Shown in pieces: positions 17,290-25,837 of a DNA stretch of 64,000 nt. The translations under genes were made by a program, and so were the position numbers. The notes beneath the pieces are model-generated. The model was not told where the DNA came from and did no database searches. It saw only the letters and a list, made by a program, of their open reading frames with translations. Position 1 is the first letter of the stretch. Each line of letters starts with the position of its first letter. Source of the stretch: Prochlorococcus marinus str. MIT 9215 (GTDB lineage Bacteria; Cyanobacteriota; Cyanobacteriia; PCC-6307; Cyanobiaceae); contig NC_009840.1 of the NCBI RefSeq assembly GCF_000018065.1, positions 558,001 through 622,000 on the forward strand, read 5' to 3'.

Positions 17290-17477
17290 TCTTGAAACTT
17301 TTTAGTTTTTAAAAATAATACTATTAATAAGTTGGATTGTCTTTAACATTATTCAAAAGACTTAAAAGTAACGCTTATCTAATACTTTTAAACTTTTTAA
17401 AAGGAATTTTAGTCTAATAATAATCTTTAATATTAATTTGAATCAACTTGATAATCTAGCGTGTCCACCAAATCCAC

Positions 17478-17591
17478 AAAAGTGTAAATATTCCAATTTT
17501 TCTTGGTTAAATGGGTTACTTTCAGCTACGATTAGAAAGCGCAAATTCCTTTGGGAGTGTGGCGGAATTGGTAGACGCGCCGGACTTAAAA
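17478..17591 (+). repeat. 114-bp direct repeat, right copy (tRNA-Leu promoter plus 5' half)
   Basis: Identical to 16018-16131. This copy continues into the 3' half of a complete tRNA-Leu, so it is the functional copy. Confidence 0.97.
17503..17532 (+). promoter_or_regulatory. tRNA-Leu promoter
   Basis: TTGGTT (17503-17508), an 18-bp spacer and TACGAT (17527-17532) precede the mature tRNA by 20 bp, an ordinary sigma-70-like arrangement. Confidence 0.55.
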
Positions 17592-17638
17592 TCCGTCGAG
17601 CGATTTAGCTCGTGGGGGTTCAAGTCCCCCCACTCCCA
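17553..17638 (+). tRNA. tRNA-Leu (anticodon UAA)
   Basis: An 86-nt class II tRNA. Acceptor stem GGGAGTG pairs with CACTCCC, followed by discriminator A. The D arm has GGTAGA, the anticodon loop is CTTAAAA with TAA at positions 34-36, the variable arm is GAGCGATTTAGCTC, and the T arm is GGGGGTTCAAGTCCCCC. No CCA is encoded. The group I intron found at this anticodon in many cyanobacteria is absent. A run of eight T's (17642-17649) just after the gene may end transcription. Confidence 0.97.
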
Positions 17639-17708
17639 TTGTTTTTTTTAGTTCTGACGATAACTTCCAATAGTTGTTATGTTTTAACTAAGCAACCATA
17701 AATTAATA

Positions 17709-17942
17709 ATGGAAACTTTTTTCAATAATTCATTCGCTACTTTAATTGCTTATATCGGAATTATCTCTACCTATTTATTGGTTATACCATTGTTTCTATT
17801 TTACTGGATGAATAATAGATGGAATGTTATGGGTAAATTTGAAAGATTAGGAATTTATGGCCTTGTATTTCTTTTCTTTCCAGGTTTAATTTTATTTTCT
17901 CCATTTTTAAATCTCAGACCAAAAGGAAGTGGTAAAGGGTAA
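17709..17942 (+). CDS. ndhL: NAD(P)H-quinone oxidoreductase subunit L
   Basis: Small membrane subunit (77 aa) of the cyanobacterial NDH-1 complex in thylakoids, used in cyclic electron flow, respiration and CO2 uptake. It has two hydrophobic spans (about 10-33 and 45-65), with the family segment [12 protein letters not shown] between them and M-G-K-F-E-R-L after. It is followed 4 bp later by a DUF3007 gene and then trpA, a neighbourhood I recall from other cyanobacteria. Confidence 0.93.
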   Translation: METFFNNSFATLIAYIGIISTYLLVIPLFLFYWMNNRWNVMGKFERLGIYGLVFLFFPGLILFSPFLNLRPKGSGKG

Positions 17943-17946
17943 ATAA

Positions 17947-18267
17947 TTGACTAAAGGAAAAGTTATACAAATAGGTTTATTTATTTCATTAATAGGATTG
18001 ATTAGTTATAAATTTGCACCGCAAATTGGTATCGATAATTTTACAGCTACTACTCTATCAAGTTGCATCTTGATTTTGATTGTTATTACTTGGGTAACAT
18101 CTTATGTTTATAGAGTTGTAAATGGAAAAATGACTTTTATGGAACAAAGGAAGCGTTATAGAAAAGAATATGAAAAAGTTGTTAATGATAAACTAGAAAC
18201 CAAATTCAACTCATTGTCAAAGGAAGAACAGCAAAAACTTATGGAAGATTTAGAGAAAAATCCATAA
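17947..18267 (+). CDS. DUF3007 family membrane protein
   Basis: A 106-residue protein with two hydrophobic spans (about 7-24 and 33-57). A basic, helical C-terminus follows with M-T-F-M-E-Q-R-K-R-Y-R-K-E-Y, which is the conserved block of DUF3007 proteins of cyanobacteria and plastids. Function unknown. The TTG start at 17947 is the only plausible one and lies 4 bp after ndhL, so it is probably cotranscribed. Confidence 0.87.
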   Translation: MTKGKVIQIGLFISLIGLISYKFAPQIGIDNFTATTLSSCILILIVITWVTSYVYRVVNGKMTFMEQRKRYRKEYEKVVNDKLETKFNSLSKEEQQKLMEDLEKNP

Positions 18268-18295
18268 ATTTTTCATAGAAAAATATCTAAAAATC

Positions 18296-19135
18296 ATGAA
18301 AGATAACAAAATGCAAATTACTAAAAATGAACCTTTATCTAAGGTAGATGAAAAGTTTAGTGAGTTAAAAAATAGTAAAAAAATAGCTTTGATGCCTTTT
18401 ATAATGGCTGGGGATCCCAATCTTGAAATAACGTCTGAGATATTATTAAAGTTACAAGAAAATGGAGCTGACCTTATTGAATTAGGTATCCCATATAGTG
18501 ACCCACTTGCAGATGGTCCTGTTATTCAAGTAGCGGCCTCTCGAGCCTTAAAGTCAGGTACTAGCTTAAGAAAAGTAATTAAACTTTTAGAGTCTTTAAA
18601 AGGTAAATTAAATATTCCCATCATCCTTTTTTCTTACTTAAATCCATTACTATGTTTTGGCTTTGAAAAGTTTTGTGAGATGGCATCTTATGCTGGAGTT
18701 TCTGGATTAATAGTTCCTGATCTCCCTTTAGAGGAAGCTTATAAATTTTCAAAAATAGTTAGTAACCAATCTATGGACTTGATTTTATTAGTAGCACCAA
18801 CTACTCCTTTTGAAAGAATGAAACAAATATCAAATCATACAAAAGGGTTTACTTATTTAGTAAGTGTTACGGGGGTCACTGGTGAGAGAAATAAAATGGA
18901 AAATAGAGTGGAAAATCTTATAGCTAAATTAAAAGAAGTAAATAGCAATCCAATTGCTGTTGGTTTTGGAATATCCACTCCAGAACATGTTGTTAAAGTG
19001 CGCGAGTGGGGAGCAGATGGAGTAATTATTGGGAGTGCTTTTGTAAAACGAATTTCTAGTTCAAGCGAAAAAGATGTCGTCCATCATATTGGTGAATTTT
19101 GTAAAGAAATGCGTTTAGCAGCTGATCAAAAATAA
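18296..19135 (+). CDS. trpA: Tryptophan synthase alpha subunit
   Basis: Cleaves indole-3-glycerol phosphate to indole and glyceraldehyde 3-phosphate; indole passes to TrpB. TIM barrel, 279 aa. The catalytic Glu sits in L-I-E-L-G-I-P-Y-S-D-P-L-A-D-G-P near residue 62, with Asp in the same motif. The phosphate-binding loops V-G-F-G-I-S-T-P and G-V-I-I-G-S-A-F-V are near the C-terminus. ATG codons at 18296 and 18311 are both possible starts. It ends in a region with an inverted repeat shared with convergent abrB. Confidence 0.96.
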   Translation: MKDNKMQITKNEPLSKVDEKFSELKNSKKIALMPFIMAGDPNLEITSEILLKLQENGADLIELGIPYSDPLADGPVIQVAASRALKSGTSLRKVIKLLESLKGKLNIPIILFSYLNPLLCFGFEKFCEMASYAGVSGLIVPDLPLEEAYKFSKIVSNQSMDLILLVAPTTPFERMKQISNHTKGFTYLVSVTGVTGERNKMENRVENLIAKLKEVNSNPIAVGFGISTPEHVVKVREWGADGVIIGSAFVKRISSSSEKDVVHHIGEFCKEMRLAADQK

Positions 19136-19140
19136 TAAAT

Positions 19141-19213
19141 ACAAAGATAATTGATTAATTAAAAATTTATTTTAGAAAATTAATTAAAAATGAAATATAC
19201 AATTTATCTTTGT
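19141..19213. terminator. Long inverted repeat between convergent trpA and cyAbrB genes
   Basis: ACAAAGATAA (19141-19150) is repeated inverted as TTATCTTTGT (19204-19213), which overlaps the cyAbrB stop codon. An inner TTAATTAA pair strengthens the structure. The location between two gene ends suggests a bidirectional terminator. Confidence 0.45.
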
Positions 19214-19575
19214 AGTCTTTCAGGTTCTTCTGTAGGTAATAATCTGATTTGTTTTCTTCCGAGCTTAATTTCGAATTCATCACCTGCTTTTAAATCAAGC
19301 AGTGCTGTATAGGCTTTCCCAATCAGAAGATTTCCATTGCCTTGAACCGTTGCTATATAACTAAGTTTTCTTCCACCTTTCCCAATCCCTGTAACTCCAG
19401 AATCACCTAGATTAACCCCTTTTGCTTCTAAAAGTGCTTCATAAAATGCGGTAAAATTTAAGCGCTCACCTCCGTTTTTCTTAGTGGAAACATATCCACA
19501 GGCGCGAACTAGGTCAGATTTGCTAACATCACCAAGTTCTTTAACTTTTGCAAGGAGATCGCTACCAGTTAGCAT
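19204..19575 (-). CDS. cyAbrB family transcriptional regulator
   Basis: A 123-residue cyanobacterial AbrB-type DNA-binding protein. In other cyanobacteria such proteins modulate carbon and nitrogen gene expression. The N-terminal half holds the cyanobacteria-specific segment L-T-G-S-D-L-L-A-K-V-K-E-L with L-V-R-A-C-G-Y. The C-terminal half has the AbrB swapped-hairpin strand G-N-G-N-L-L-I-G-K-A-Y and L-K-A-G-D-E-F-E-I-K-L-G-R-K-Q-I-R-L. Single gene, convergent with trpA. Confidence 0.92.
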   Translation of the reverse strand: MLTGSDLLAKVKELGDVSKSDLVRACGYVSTKKNGGERLNFTAFYEALLEAKGVNLGDSGVTGIGKGGRKLSYIATVQGNGNLLIGKAYTALLDLKAGDEFEIKLGRKQIRLLPTEEPERLQR

Positions 19576-19672
19576 AATTAATTAAAAGAAAGTTGTATTA
19601 AATAACATAGCAATCTGCGCGTAATATATGCAATTATTAATTATCTATCCATTCTATTATTTATATTTAAAA

Positions 19673-19942
19673 ATGGAAAAGTTTGTAGTTTTTGGAAGGT
19701 ACTGTGAAGATGCAATTATTAAAAGGGAACCATTTCGAGAACAACATCTTAAGAGACTAAAAAACTTAAAAGATAGTGATATTTTAGTTACTTTAGGGCC
19801 AACAAAATGTACCAAATATTTGTTTGGAATTTTTAATGCGAATGATGTAAACGAGTTGAAAGATCTTATTGAGGAGGATATATATTGGGAAAAAGGTATA
19901 TGGATTAATTACGATATTTATCCCTGGATACAGGCATTTTAA
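19673..19942 (+). CDS. YciI-like protein
   Basis: An 89-residue single-domain protein resembling the YCII family (ferredoxin-like fold). It begins M-E-K-F-V-V-F-G-R-Y-C and has R-E-P-F-R-E-Q-H-L-K-R-L, where the conserved His lies, then L-G-P-T-K. The C-terminus is W-I-N-Y-D-I-Y-P-W. The frame is open back to 19628, but that adds a hydrophobic stretch foreign to the family, so the ATG at 19673 is preferred. Function unknown. The 193 bp downstream, to 20135, is AT-rich with nothing recognised. Confidence 0.82.
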   Translation: MEKFVVFGRYCEDAIIKREPFREQHLKRLKNLKDSDILVTLGPTKCTKYLFGIFNANDVNELKDLIEEDIYWEKGIWINYDIYPWIQAF

Positions 19943-20135
19943 ATATGATTTACGAAAAAATTTAGTAATTATTAACTATTTATTAAAAGAATTAATTTAA
20001 CTTAAAAATACATAATATTTTTGCTTTAATAATTCAATTATTTATCTTATTTAGGAGTTAAAACGATATTATTTAAACGTTAGTTTTAAGAGGTTATATC
20101 ATTTTTAATTAAAAATATATTATTTTAAATAATAT

Positions 20136-20456
20136 TTATTTACTAGTATCTTGATTTATCTGGTTTACTAATGAGTCGATATCTAATTGATTATATGGTG
20201 GTGTTTGTTTTGCTTCTAGATAATCGTTCTTGATATTGTTTAACCATTTTTGCTCAATCTTTATAAGATTTTTTGCAATATTGAACATGCCGCCTTTTTT
20301 ATATAATTCTTTAATTTTGAGAATAATCTCGGAGGTTCTACTCGATTTAATATTTAATTCATTTGCTAAGTCTTTTTGGGTAAATCCATGCGTTTTTAAC
20401 CAATCTTTAATGAAGGAGACGAGTTCTTTTTCTTCCTGTATAGATAATTTACTCAT
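20136..20456 (-). CDS. Small helix-turn-helix protein
   Basis: A 106-residue protein. Residues about 20-50 (W-L-K-T-H-G-F-T-Q-K-D-L-A-N-E-L, then S-R-T-S-E-I) fit an Xre-like helix-turn-helix, so DNA binding is likely. The rest is helical and charged. It starts immediately after the stop of the DUF1232 gene with no gap, implying coupling. Targets are unknown; an autoregulator or the antitoxin-like half of a pair are possibilities, but no toxin is evident next to it. Confidence 0.75.
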   Translation of the reverse strand: MSKLSIQEEKELVSFIKDWLKTHGFTQKDLANELNIKSSRTSEIILKIKELYKKGGMFNIAKNLIKIEQKWLNNIKNDYLEAKQTPPYNQLDIDSLVNQINQDTSK

Positions 20457-20825
20457 TTAATAAAAAGGAAATAACTTATTAAGCTTATTCTCTGCTCTTG
20501 CTCTTATTGAAGGAGTCATGTATTTGCTCCATATACTTAGTACTGCTGTGAGGGCTACAAAATCATCACTAAAACCAACTAGAGGCATAAAGTCAGGGAA
20601 CAGATCAAATGGCATAATCAAATATGCTAGAGCAGCCATTAATGAAACTCTCACTTGTGCAGGTGTATAAGGATCTAATGCCATCTCCAAAACTTCTAAG
20701 GCAGGCTTGGCAATTGTTCTTCCCGCTTTAATAAGAATCTTGATAATGATATTTTCATCAAATGTTGAACTTTCTATAACTTCAGCATCATAGATTTTTT
20801 CTTGAGTTTTGTAATTCTCTTTCAT
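20457..20825 (-). CDS. YkvA/DUF1232 family membrane protein
   Basis: A 122-residue protein with the DUF1232 signature: A-A-L-A-Y-L-I-M-P-F-D-L-F-P-D-F-M-P near residues 64-81, then G-F-S-D-D-F-V-A-L near 84-92. In relatives this forms a short membrane-associated helical hairpin. Function unknown. It lies 37 bp downstream of the sigma factor gene and directly upstream of the HTH gene, so the three may form one transcript. Confidence 0.88.
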   Translation of the reverse strand: MKENYKTQEKIYDAEVIESSTFDENIIIKILIKAGRTIAKPALEVLEMALDPYTPAQVRVSLMAALAYLIMPFDLFPDFMPLVGFSDDFVALTAVLSIWSKYMTPSIRARAENKLNKLFPFY

Positions 20826-20862
20826 CCTTATAAGTGAAATTTAAATATTTTTAATGTAATTT

Positions 20863-21786
20863 TTAGCTGATACTATCAACTAATCCATTCTGTATTCCTG
20901 CTTTTCTAAGTTTTCTTAAAGCACGTTGAACAACTTGTCGGCAATATTCCCTGCTACAACTCATATGTCTTGCAACTTCAGCTAAAGTCCTCCATTCATT
21001 TGAGCCGTCTAAACCAAATCTTAAGCTTACTATCTTTCTTTCTTTCTCAGTTAAATTTGCTTTATCTAATAACTTCCAAGCCGAGGCTGTCCTTTCGGCT
21101 AATTCGGCTAATTCCATTGGGGGAGTTTGATCACTTGGAAGAATATCAACTAACTCGGAAGGATCTGATTTTGATTTAACAGTACCTTGGAGACTAACAG
21201 TGATGCTTCTCAATTCACAAGAAAGGAGTTCTTCAATTTCCTCTTTGGTTATTTTCATTTCTTCAGATAGCTCATCACTAGTAGGTGGAATACCCTTAAG
21301 TTGCATAAGCTTTGATTTTGCTGATCTTAGTTTTGTAAGTTTTTCATTAATGTTAACAGGAATCCTTATCGTTCTACTTTGAGTTGACAATGCTTTATTT
21401 AAACCTTGCCTAATCCACCAATAAGCATATGTGGAAAATCTATGTCCTCTAGACGGATCATATTTTTCTACGGCCCTTGTAAGACCTAATGTACCCTCCT
21501 GAATTAAGTCAAGTAGTTCTAATCCTTTCCCTTGGTATCTCTTGGCGAGGTTGACAACTAGTCTTAGGTTGGCTGTTATCATCTCGTTTTTAGCTTTTTC
21601 ACCAATTTTTATCTTTTTTCTCTCAGCTTCAGAGTATTCACAAGCGGGCCCTTTCCCTCCTGCCTCTTGACATCTATTAACAAGTACAACCATTTCTTGG
21701 ACTTTTCTGCCCATTGTGAGTTCTCTTTCGGGAGTCAAAAGTTGATGACGACCTATTTCACCAAGAAAATCGCTTAATGAACTCAC
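20863..21786 (-). CDS. Group 2 (SigA-like) RNA polymerase sigma factor
   Basis: A 307-residue sigma-70 family protein without the long acidic N-terminus of primary sigma. Region 1.2 begins near residue 6. Region 2 covers N-L-R-L-V-V-N-L-A-K-R-Y, D-L-I-Q-E-G-T-L-G-L and R-F-S-T-Y-A-Y-W-W-I-R-Q (about 77-135). Region 3 follows, and region 4 ends with the helix-turn-helix L-A-E-V-A-R-H-M-S-C-S-R-E-Y-C-R-Q. An insertion between 1.2 and 2.1 carries two cysteines (about 39-50). Such sigmas adjust stress or light responses in cyanobacteria; which one this is cannot be fixed from sequence alone. Confidence 0.92.
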   Translation of the reverse strand: MSSLSDFLGEIGRHQLLTPERELTMGRKVQEMVVLVNRCQEAGGKGPACEYSEAERKKIKIGEKAKNEMITANLRLVVNLAKRYQGKGLELLDLIQEGTLGLTRAVEKYDPSRGHRFSTYAYWWIRQGLNKALSTQSRTIRIPVNINEKLTKLRSAKSKLMQLKGIPPTSDELSEEMKITKEEIEELLSCELRSITVSLQGTVKSKSDPSELVDILPSDQTPPMELAELAERTASAWKLLDKANLTEKERKIVSLRFGLDGSNEWRTLAEVARHMSCSREYCRQVVQRALRKLRKAGIQNGLVDSIS

Positions 21787-21849
21787 GATTTACCTCATTG
21801 TTAATATATTTAACTTATAGTCAATTCATTAATAATCCATACATGTAAT

Positions 21850-21876
21850 AATTAATTAATAATTAATTAATAATTA
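21850..21876. repeat. Short AT-only tandem repeat upstream of the sigma factor gene
   Basis: The 11-bp unit AATTAATTAAT occurs twice in a row and starts a third time. It lies in a 162-bp, nearly all-AT gap between the sigma gene start and the hisIE stop. A further A/T-only stretch extends to about 21950. Confidence 0.7.
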
Positions 21877-21948
21877 TTTATAAGTTAATTAACATTATTT
21901 TTTAAAATTTTTAGGTTAAAAAAATTTAAAATTTAAAATTTTAATTTT

Positions 21949-22608
21949 TTAATTTTTTCTTCTTGATTCTAGAACAGCAAGTACATCTCTCCACTCAACC
22001 CCTTTATGCATAAGGGCTACTTGCAAATGATAAATTAAATCAGCAGCTTCATTTGAGATTGAGTTTTTATCATTATCTTTGCAAGCCATTATAAACTCTG
22101 CAGATTCCTCTCCTATTTTCTTTAAAATAGTATTACTACCTTTTGTTAATAAATGATTTGTGTAACTTTTTTCTGATGGATTTATTGATCTTTCGTTAAT
22201 TGTATTGAATAATTCAGAGCAAATATTTGAGAAGGGAGTTGTTTTTTTCTCTTTTTTATCACTTTGATTAATTTTGATTTCGTTGAAAAAACAACTTTTT
22301 TCCCCAGTGTGACATGCTCCTGAACCATTTTGTTCAATCAAAAGGATTAGTGCATCATTATCGCAGTCGAATCTTATCTCCTTAAGTATTTGGGTACTTC
22401 CACTTGTAGCTCCTTTTCTCCAAATTTCGGATCTTGATCTACTCCAATAATGAACGTTTTTGGTTTCAAGTGTCATTGTCAAAGATTCTTTGTTCATCCA
22501 AGCAAGCATAAGAATTGATCCGTCAAGCCAATCTTGTGCTATTGCAGGGATTAATCCATAATTATCAAAGCGTAGATCCTCTATCGAAAAATTAGTTGAA
22601 AAAGTCAT
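21949..22608 (-). CDS. hisIE: Bifunctional phosphoribosyl-AMP cyclohydrolase / phosphoribosyl-ATP pyrophosphatase
   Basis: Catalyses steps 2 and 3 of histidine biosynthesis. The N-terminal HisI domain (about 1-115) has M-L-A-W-M-N-K-E-S, Y-W-S-R-S-R-S-E-I-W and C-D-N-D-A-L, then G-S-G-A-C-H-T-G-E-K-S-C-F, which supplies zinc cysteines and histidine. After a linker, the HisE domain (about 130-219) has I-G-E-E-S-A-E-F-I-M-A and E-A-A-D-L-I-Y-H-L. I prefer the ATG at 22608 (219 aa); the frame extends to another ATG at 22635. It is divergent from the QueD-like gene. Confidence 0.94.
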   Translation of the reverse strand: MTFSTNFSIEDLRFDNYGLIPAIAQDWLDGSILMLAWMNKESLTMTLETKNVHYWSRSRSEIWRKGATSGSTQILKEIRFDCDNDALILLIEQNGSGACHTGEKSCFFNEIKINQSDKKEKKTTPFSNICSELFNTINERSINPSEKSYTNHLLTKGSNTILKKIGEESAEFIMACKDNDKNSISNEAADLIYHLQVALMHKGVEWRDVLAVLESRRKN

Positions 22609-22670
22609 TATTTCGTTATGATAAATCCTACTCAATGTGTTTTATTAAAATTTATCTTAACAGTTAGTTG

Positions 22671-23141
22671 ATGTATATTCATTCTCTGAAATTTTCATGC
22701 AGCAAAAGTTACGAGGATTTTCCCTGTTCACATAGACAATGGCGCCATGAAGGCCACTGCAGATTTGTTCATGGATATTCAAGATCATTCACCTTTTGGT
22801 TCACTGCAAAAAAATTAGACCTAAATGGTTTTGTTGTCGATTTTTCAAGTCTAAAGCCCTTAGAAAATAGATTAAAGGAGCAATTTGACCATACTTTTCT
22901 AATAAATAAAGATGACCCTTTGCTTAATTACTGGGAAAAATTACATGACTTAGATGCTTTAGATCTGAGAATTATGGATAATGTGGGAATGGAGTTCACC
23001 TCTGAATTAATTTGGAGATGGGCTAATGAATACTTGCAGGATAAGGATAAGGGCAGAACATGCTGTTGGAAAACAGAATCAAAAGAAAATAAATCGAATA
23101 AAGCAAGTTATGAGGAAATTCCTGATTGGTTTAAATCTTAG
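22671..23141 (+). CDS. 6-pyruvoyl-tetrahydropterin / 6-carboxytetrahydropterin synthase-like protein
   Basis: A 156-residue T-fold protein of the PTPS/QueD family. Its relatives convert dihydroneopterin triphosphate in tetrahydropterin or queuosine-type deazapurine synthesis. The active-site region reads P-C-S-H-R-Q-W-R-H-E-G-H-C-R-F-V-H-G-Y: Cys30 and His34 fit the C-x3-HGH pattern, but the second His is Tyr36. F-D-H-T-F-L-I and a glutamate in G-M-E-F-T-S-E are family features. A lysine-rich C-terminal tail is extra. ATG at 22671 is chosen over the adjacent TTG at 22668. Whether it makes queuosine precursor or another pterin is unclear. Confidence 0.85.
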   Translation: MYIHSLKFSCSKSYEDFPCSHRQWRHEGHCRFVHGYSRSFTFWFTAKKLDLNGFVVDFSSLKPLENRLKEQFDHTFLINKDDPLLNYWEKLHDLDALDLRIMDNVGMEFTSELIWRWANEYLQDKDKGRTCCWKTESKENKSNKASYEEIPDWFKS

Positions 23142-23189
23142 ATTAAAGTTGTTAATTTTAAAGTCATATAGGATTCTTTAATTAGATAT

Positions 23190-25772
23190 TTAATCAACAT
23201 TTATCTCTCCATTAACCAGATAAATATTAATCTCGTCTTTATTAAGATAATGATTATTCAATATATTATTTGAAATTTTTGTCTCAAGTTGTTTTTGAAT
23301 AATTCTTTTTAAAGGCCTTGCACCATAGGCATGATCGAAACTATTTTCGACAAGTTGGTTAATTGCTTCATCAGTAATTTTGAATTTTAAGTTTTTTTTG
23401 CTAAGTCTTTTTTCTAAATTTTGAAGCTGTATTTTTGCAATTTCTTTTATGTCATTTAATTCTAAATTATTAAAAATAACTATTTCATCAAGCCGATTTA
23501 AAAACTCAGGCTTGAAAAATTTTTTAATTTCATTATCTACAACTTTTTTAATTTCATTTGTATCTTCTTTTCTCACTGATAAATCATTTATTGATTGACT
23601 TCCTAAATTACTTGTGAGAACAATGATTGAATTTTTGAAATTGATTGTACGACCTTGACCATCAGTAATGATTCCATCGTCAAGAACCTGTAAAAGAATA
23701 TCTAAAATATCTTTGTGAGCTTTCTCTATTTCATCAAGGAGTATTAATGAATAAGGATTTTTGCGTACAGCTTCAGTTAGTTGACCGCCTGATTCGAAAC
23801 CTAAATATCCAGGAGGCGCACCTATAATTTTGCTCACTGAATGCTTTTCCATATATTCAGACATATCCAGTCTTGTAATTGAAGAATTTGAATCGAATAT
23901 TATTTTGGCTGTTACTTTACTTAGCTCTGTTTTCCCAACACCAGTTGGACCTAAAAAGAGAAAACTGGCTAGTGGCTTGCTTGGATCATTTAGTCCAGTC
24001 CTTGATCTCTTAATGGAATCTGCAACAGCCCTAATTGCACTATCTTGACCAATAATTTTTTCTTTAAGGATTGACTCGAGGCTCAAGAGTTTATCTTTTT
24101 CTGACTGGTTTAAGTTCTGTACTGGAATAGAGGTCCACTTTGAGACAACTTCTGCAATATCATCAAAAGTTACCTCTTGTCTTAAAAGACTTGTATCTCC
24201 ATTTTTTTGGGAATTTACTAGAGACTCACTTTTTTCTTTCAATTTTTTTTGCAAAGAATTTAAAGTTCCAAATTCTAATTCTGCTGCTTTGTTGAGGTCA
24301 AAACTCCTTTTGGCTTGATCTATTTGCAATTGAACAGATTCAATTTCTTCTTTTATGGTGCTAATCTCGTCAATTTCATCTTTTTCTTTTTTCCATTGAG
24401 CGCCTAATTCTGTCTGTTTATCTTTAAGGGCTATAAGTTCACTATTTATTTTTTCTAATCTTTCTATAGAAAAATCATCCGTTTCTCTTTTTAAAGATAA
24501 TTTTTCCATCTCAAACTGTAGAACTTTTCGATCAATTTCATCAATTTCTTCAGGTTTGGATGTTATTACCATATTTAATCTTGAGGCTGCTTCATCGATT
24601 AGATCTATTGCTTTGTCAGGAAGAAATCTATCGTTAATATATCTTTCGCTAAGGGTTGCAGCAGCGACTAAAGCATTATCAGAAATCCTCACACTATGAT
24701 GAACTTCGTATCTTTCTCTCAATCCTCTTAAAATTGATACAGTATCATTTATTGAAGGAGCTTCAACTTTTATCTTTTGAAATCTTCGTTCTAAAGCAGG
24801 ATCTTTTTCTATATTTTGTTTATGTTCATTAATAGTTGTAGCACCTATACATCTAAGTTCTCCTCTCGCAAGCATCGGTTTTAATAGGTTGCTTGCATCT
24901 AAAGAACCTCCACTAGCGCCTGCACCAACTACCGTATGAATTTCATCAATAAAAAGAATAATCTTTCCGTCTGATTCTTTCACTTTCTTTAGAATATTTT
25001 TTATTCTTTCTTCAAATTCTCCACGATATTTTGCTCCAGCTAAAAGTGAACCCATATCTAATGAAATTAGTTTTCTATCTTGTAGCGCAGAAGGTACATC
25101 GCCATTAATAATTCTTTGAGCTAACCCTTCTACAATGGCTGTTTTGCCAACCCCAGGTTCTCCAATAAGAACTGGATTATTTTTTGTTCTTCTACTCAAT
25201 ATTTGAATTGTTCTTCTAATCTCTTCATCCCTACCAATAACTGGGTCTAAAATTCCATCTCGTGCAGATTGAGTTAGATCAATACCATATTTTTCCAAAG
25301 ATTCATTAGAACTATCAAATTCATTTTTTACTGCCGGATCTGACTTCATTTTCTTTATAATTTCAAGAAATTCTGGAATACATTTTTGTTTTAAAATTTT
25401 AAATCCATAATTATTATCATAAGTGAAACCGTAAACTAAGTGTTCTGTTGATATCACTACATCATTTAAAGTATTTTTAATATCATTCGCCTTCAAAAAT
25501 ATTTTGTGAAGTGTCTCACCAATATATAAATTATCTTGTTTATTTTTCATTTTTGCCTTCGCATTTAATGAAGAAATTATTTCCCTCTCAAGATCTTTTA
25601 AATTTACATTATTTTTTTTTAAAATATTTTTTGTAATATGGTCCTCTTTTATAAGAGCTAATAATAAATTATCAGAGTCTACGTTTTGTTGATAATTTTT
25701 ATAAGCAATTTTTTTGGCAAAAACAAAACAGTTCCAAGCAGAATTTGAGAATTCTCTTGGAACTATTTTCAT
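23190..25772 (-). CDS. clpB: ClpB-type AAA+ disaggregase (probable second paralogue)
   Basis: An ATP-driven unfoldase that rescues aggregated proteins with DnaK. Order: an N-terminal Clp_N-like domain (about 1-140) that is quite divergent, then AAA domain 1 with G-E-P-G-V-G-K-T near 204 and D-E-I-H-T-V-V-G. A charged coiled-coil middle domain (about 400-530) follows, the mark of ClpB rather than ClpC. AAA domain 2 has G-P-T-G-V-G-K-T near 607 and [10 protein letters not shown]. 860 aa. Cyanobacteria often have two ClpB; the divergent N-domain suggests this is the non-heat-shock one, which is inference. ATG at 25772 is preferred to TTG at 25775. Confidence 0.92.
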   Translation of the reverse strand: MKIVPREFSNSAWNCFVFAKKIAYKNYQQNVDSDNLLLALIKEDHITKNILKKNNVNLKDLEREIISSLNAKAKMKNKQDNLYIGETLHKIFLKANDIKNTLNDVVISTEHLVYGFTYDNNYGFKILKQKCIPEFLEIIKKMKSDPAVKNEFDSSNESLEKYGIDLTQSARDGILDPVIGRDEEIRRTIQILSRRTKNNPVLIGEPGVGKTAIVEGLAQRIINGDVPSALQDRKLISLDMGSLLAGAKYRGEFEERIKNILKKVKESDGKIILFIDEIHTVVGAGASGGSLDASNLLKPMLARGELRCIGATTINEHKQNIEKDPALERRFQKIKVEAPSINDTVSILRGLRERYEVHHSVRISDNALVAAATLSERYINDRFLPDKAIDLIDEAASRLNMVITSKPEEIDEIDRKVLQFEMEKLSLKRETDDFSIERLEKINSELIALKDKQTELGAQWKKEKDEIDEISTIKEEIESVQLQIDQAKRSFDLNKAAELEFGTLNSLQKKLKEKSESLVNSQKNGDTSLLRQEVTFDDIAEVVSKWTSIPVQNLNQSEKDKLLSLESILKEKIIGQDSAIRAVADSIKRSRTGLNDPSKPLASFLFLGPTGVGKTELSKVTAKIIFDSNSSITRLDMSEYMEKHSVSKIIGAPPGYLGFESGGQLTEAVRKNPYSLILLDEIEKAHKDILDILLQVLDDGIITDGQGRTINFKNSIIVLTSNLGSQSINDLSVRKEDTNEIKKVVDNEIKKFFKPEFLNRLDEIVIFNNLELNDIKEIAKIQLQNLEKRLSKKNLKFKITDEAINQLVENSFDHAYGARPLKRIIQKQLETKISNNILNNHYLNKDEINIYLVNGEINVD

Positions 25773-25837
25773 CAATCAAATTATAGTTATGACTATAGTA
25801 AGTATTAAGTAAAAAAGTACTTAATTATTAAAAGGAT

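Larger units (their letters stand above)
16132..17591. mobile_element. Candidate 1.46-kb cargo-only insertion at tRNA-Leu(UAA)
   Basis: The order is host promoter and tRNA 5' half, then unrelated DNA, then a second promoter and tRNA 5' half joined to the 3' half. This is what a circle carrying that 114-bp block would give on recombination in the anticodon loop. The unit is 1460 bp with two minus-strand genes and no integrase or transposase. The 3'-side att arrangement usual for tRNA integrases is reversed here. A tandem tRNA duplication with later replacement of the first 3' half, or an assembly artefact, would look the same. The mobile interpretation is inference. Confidence 0.5.

Noticed and set aside
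20136..20825. Toxin-antitoxin pair (DUF1232 plus HTH)
   Set aside because: The DUF1232 protein is of a widespread membrane family, not a known toxin, and lies upstream of rather than being paired with a typical antitoxin. Gene contact alone is not enough.
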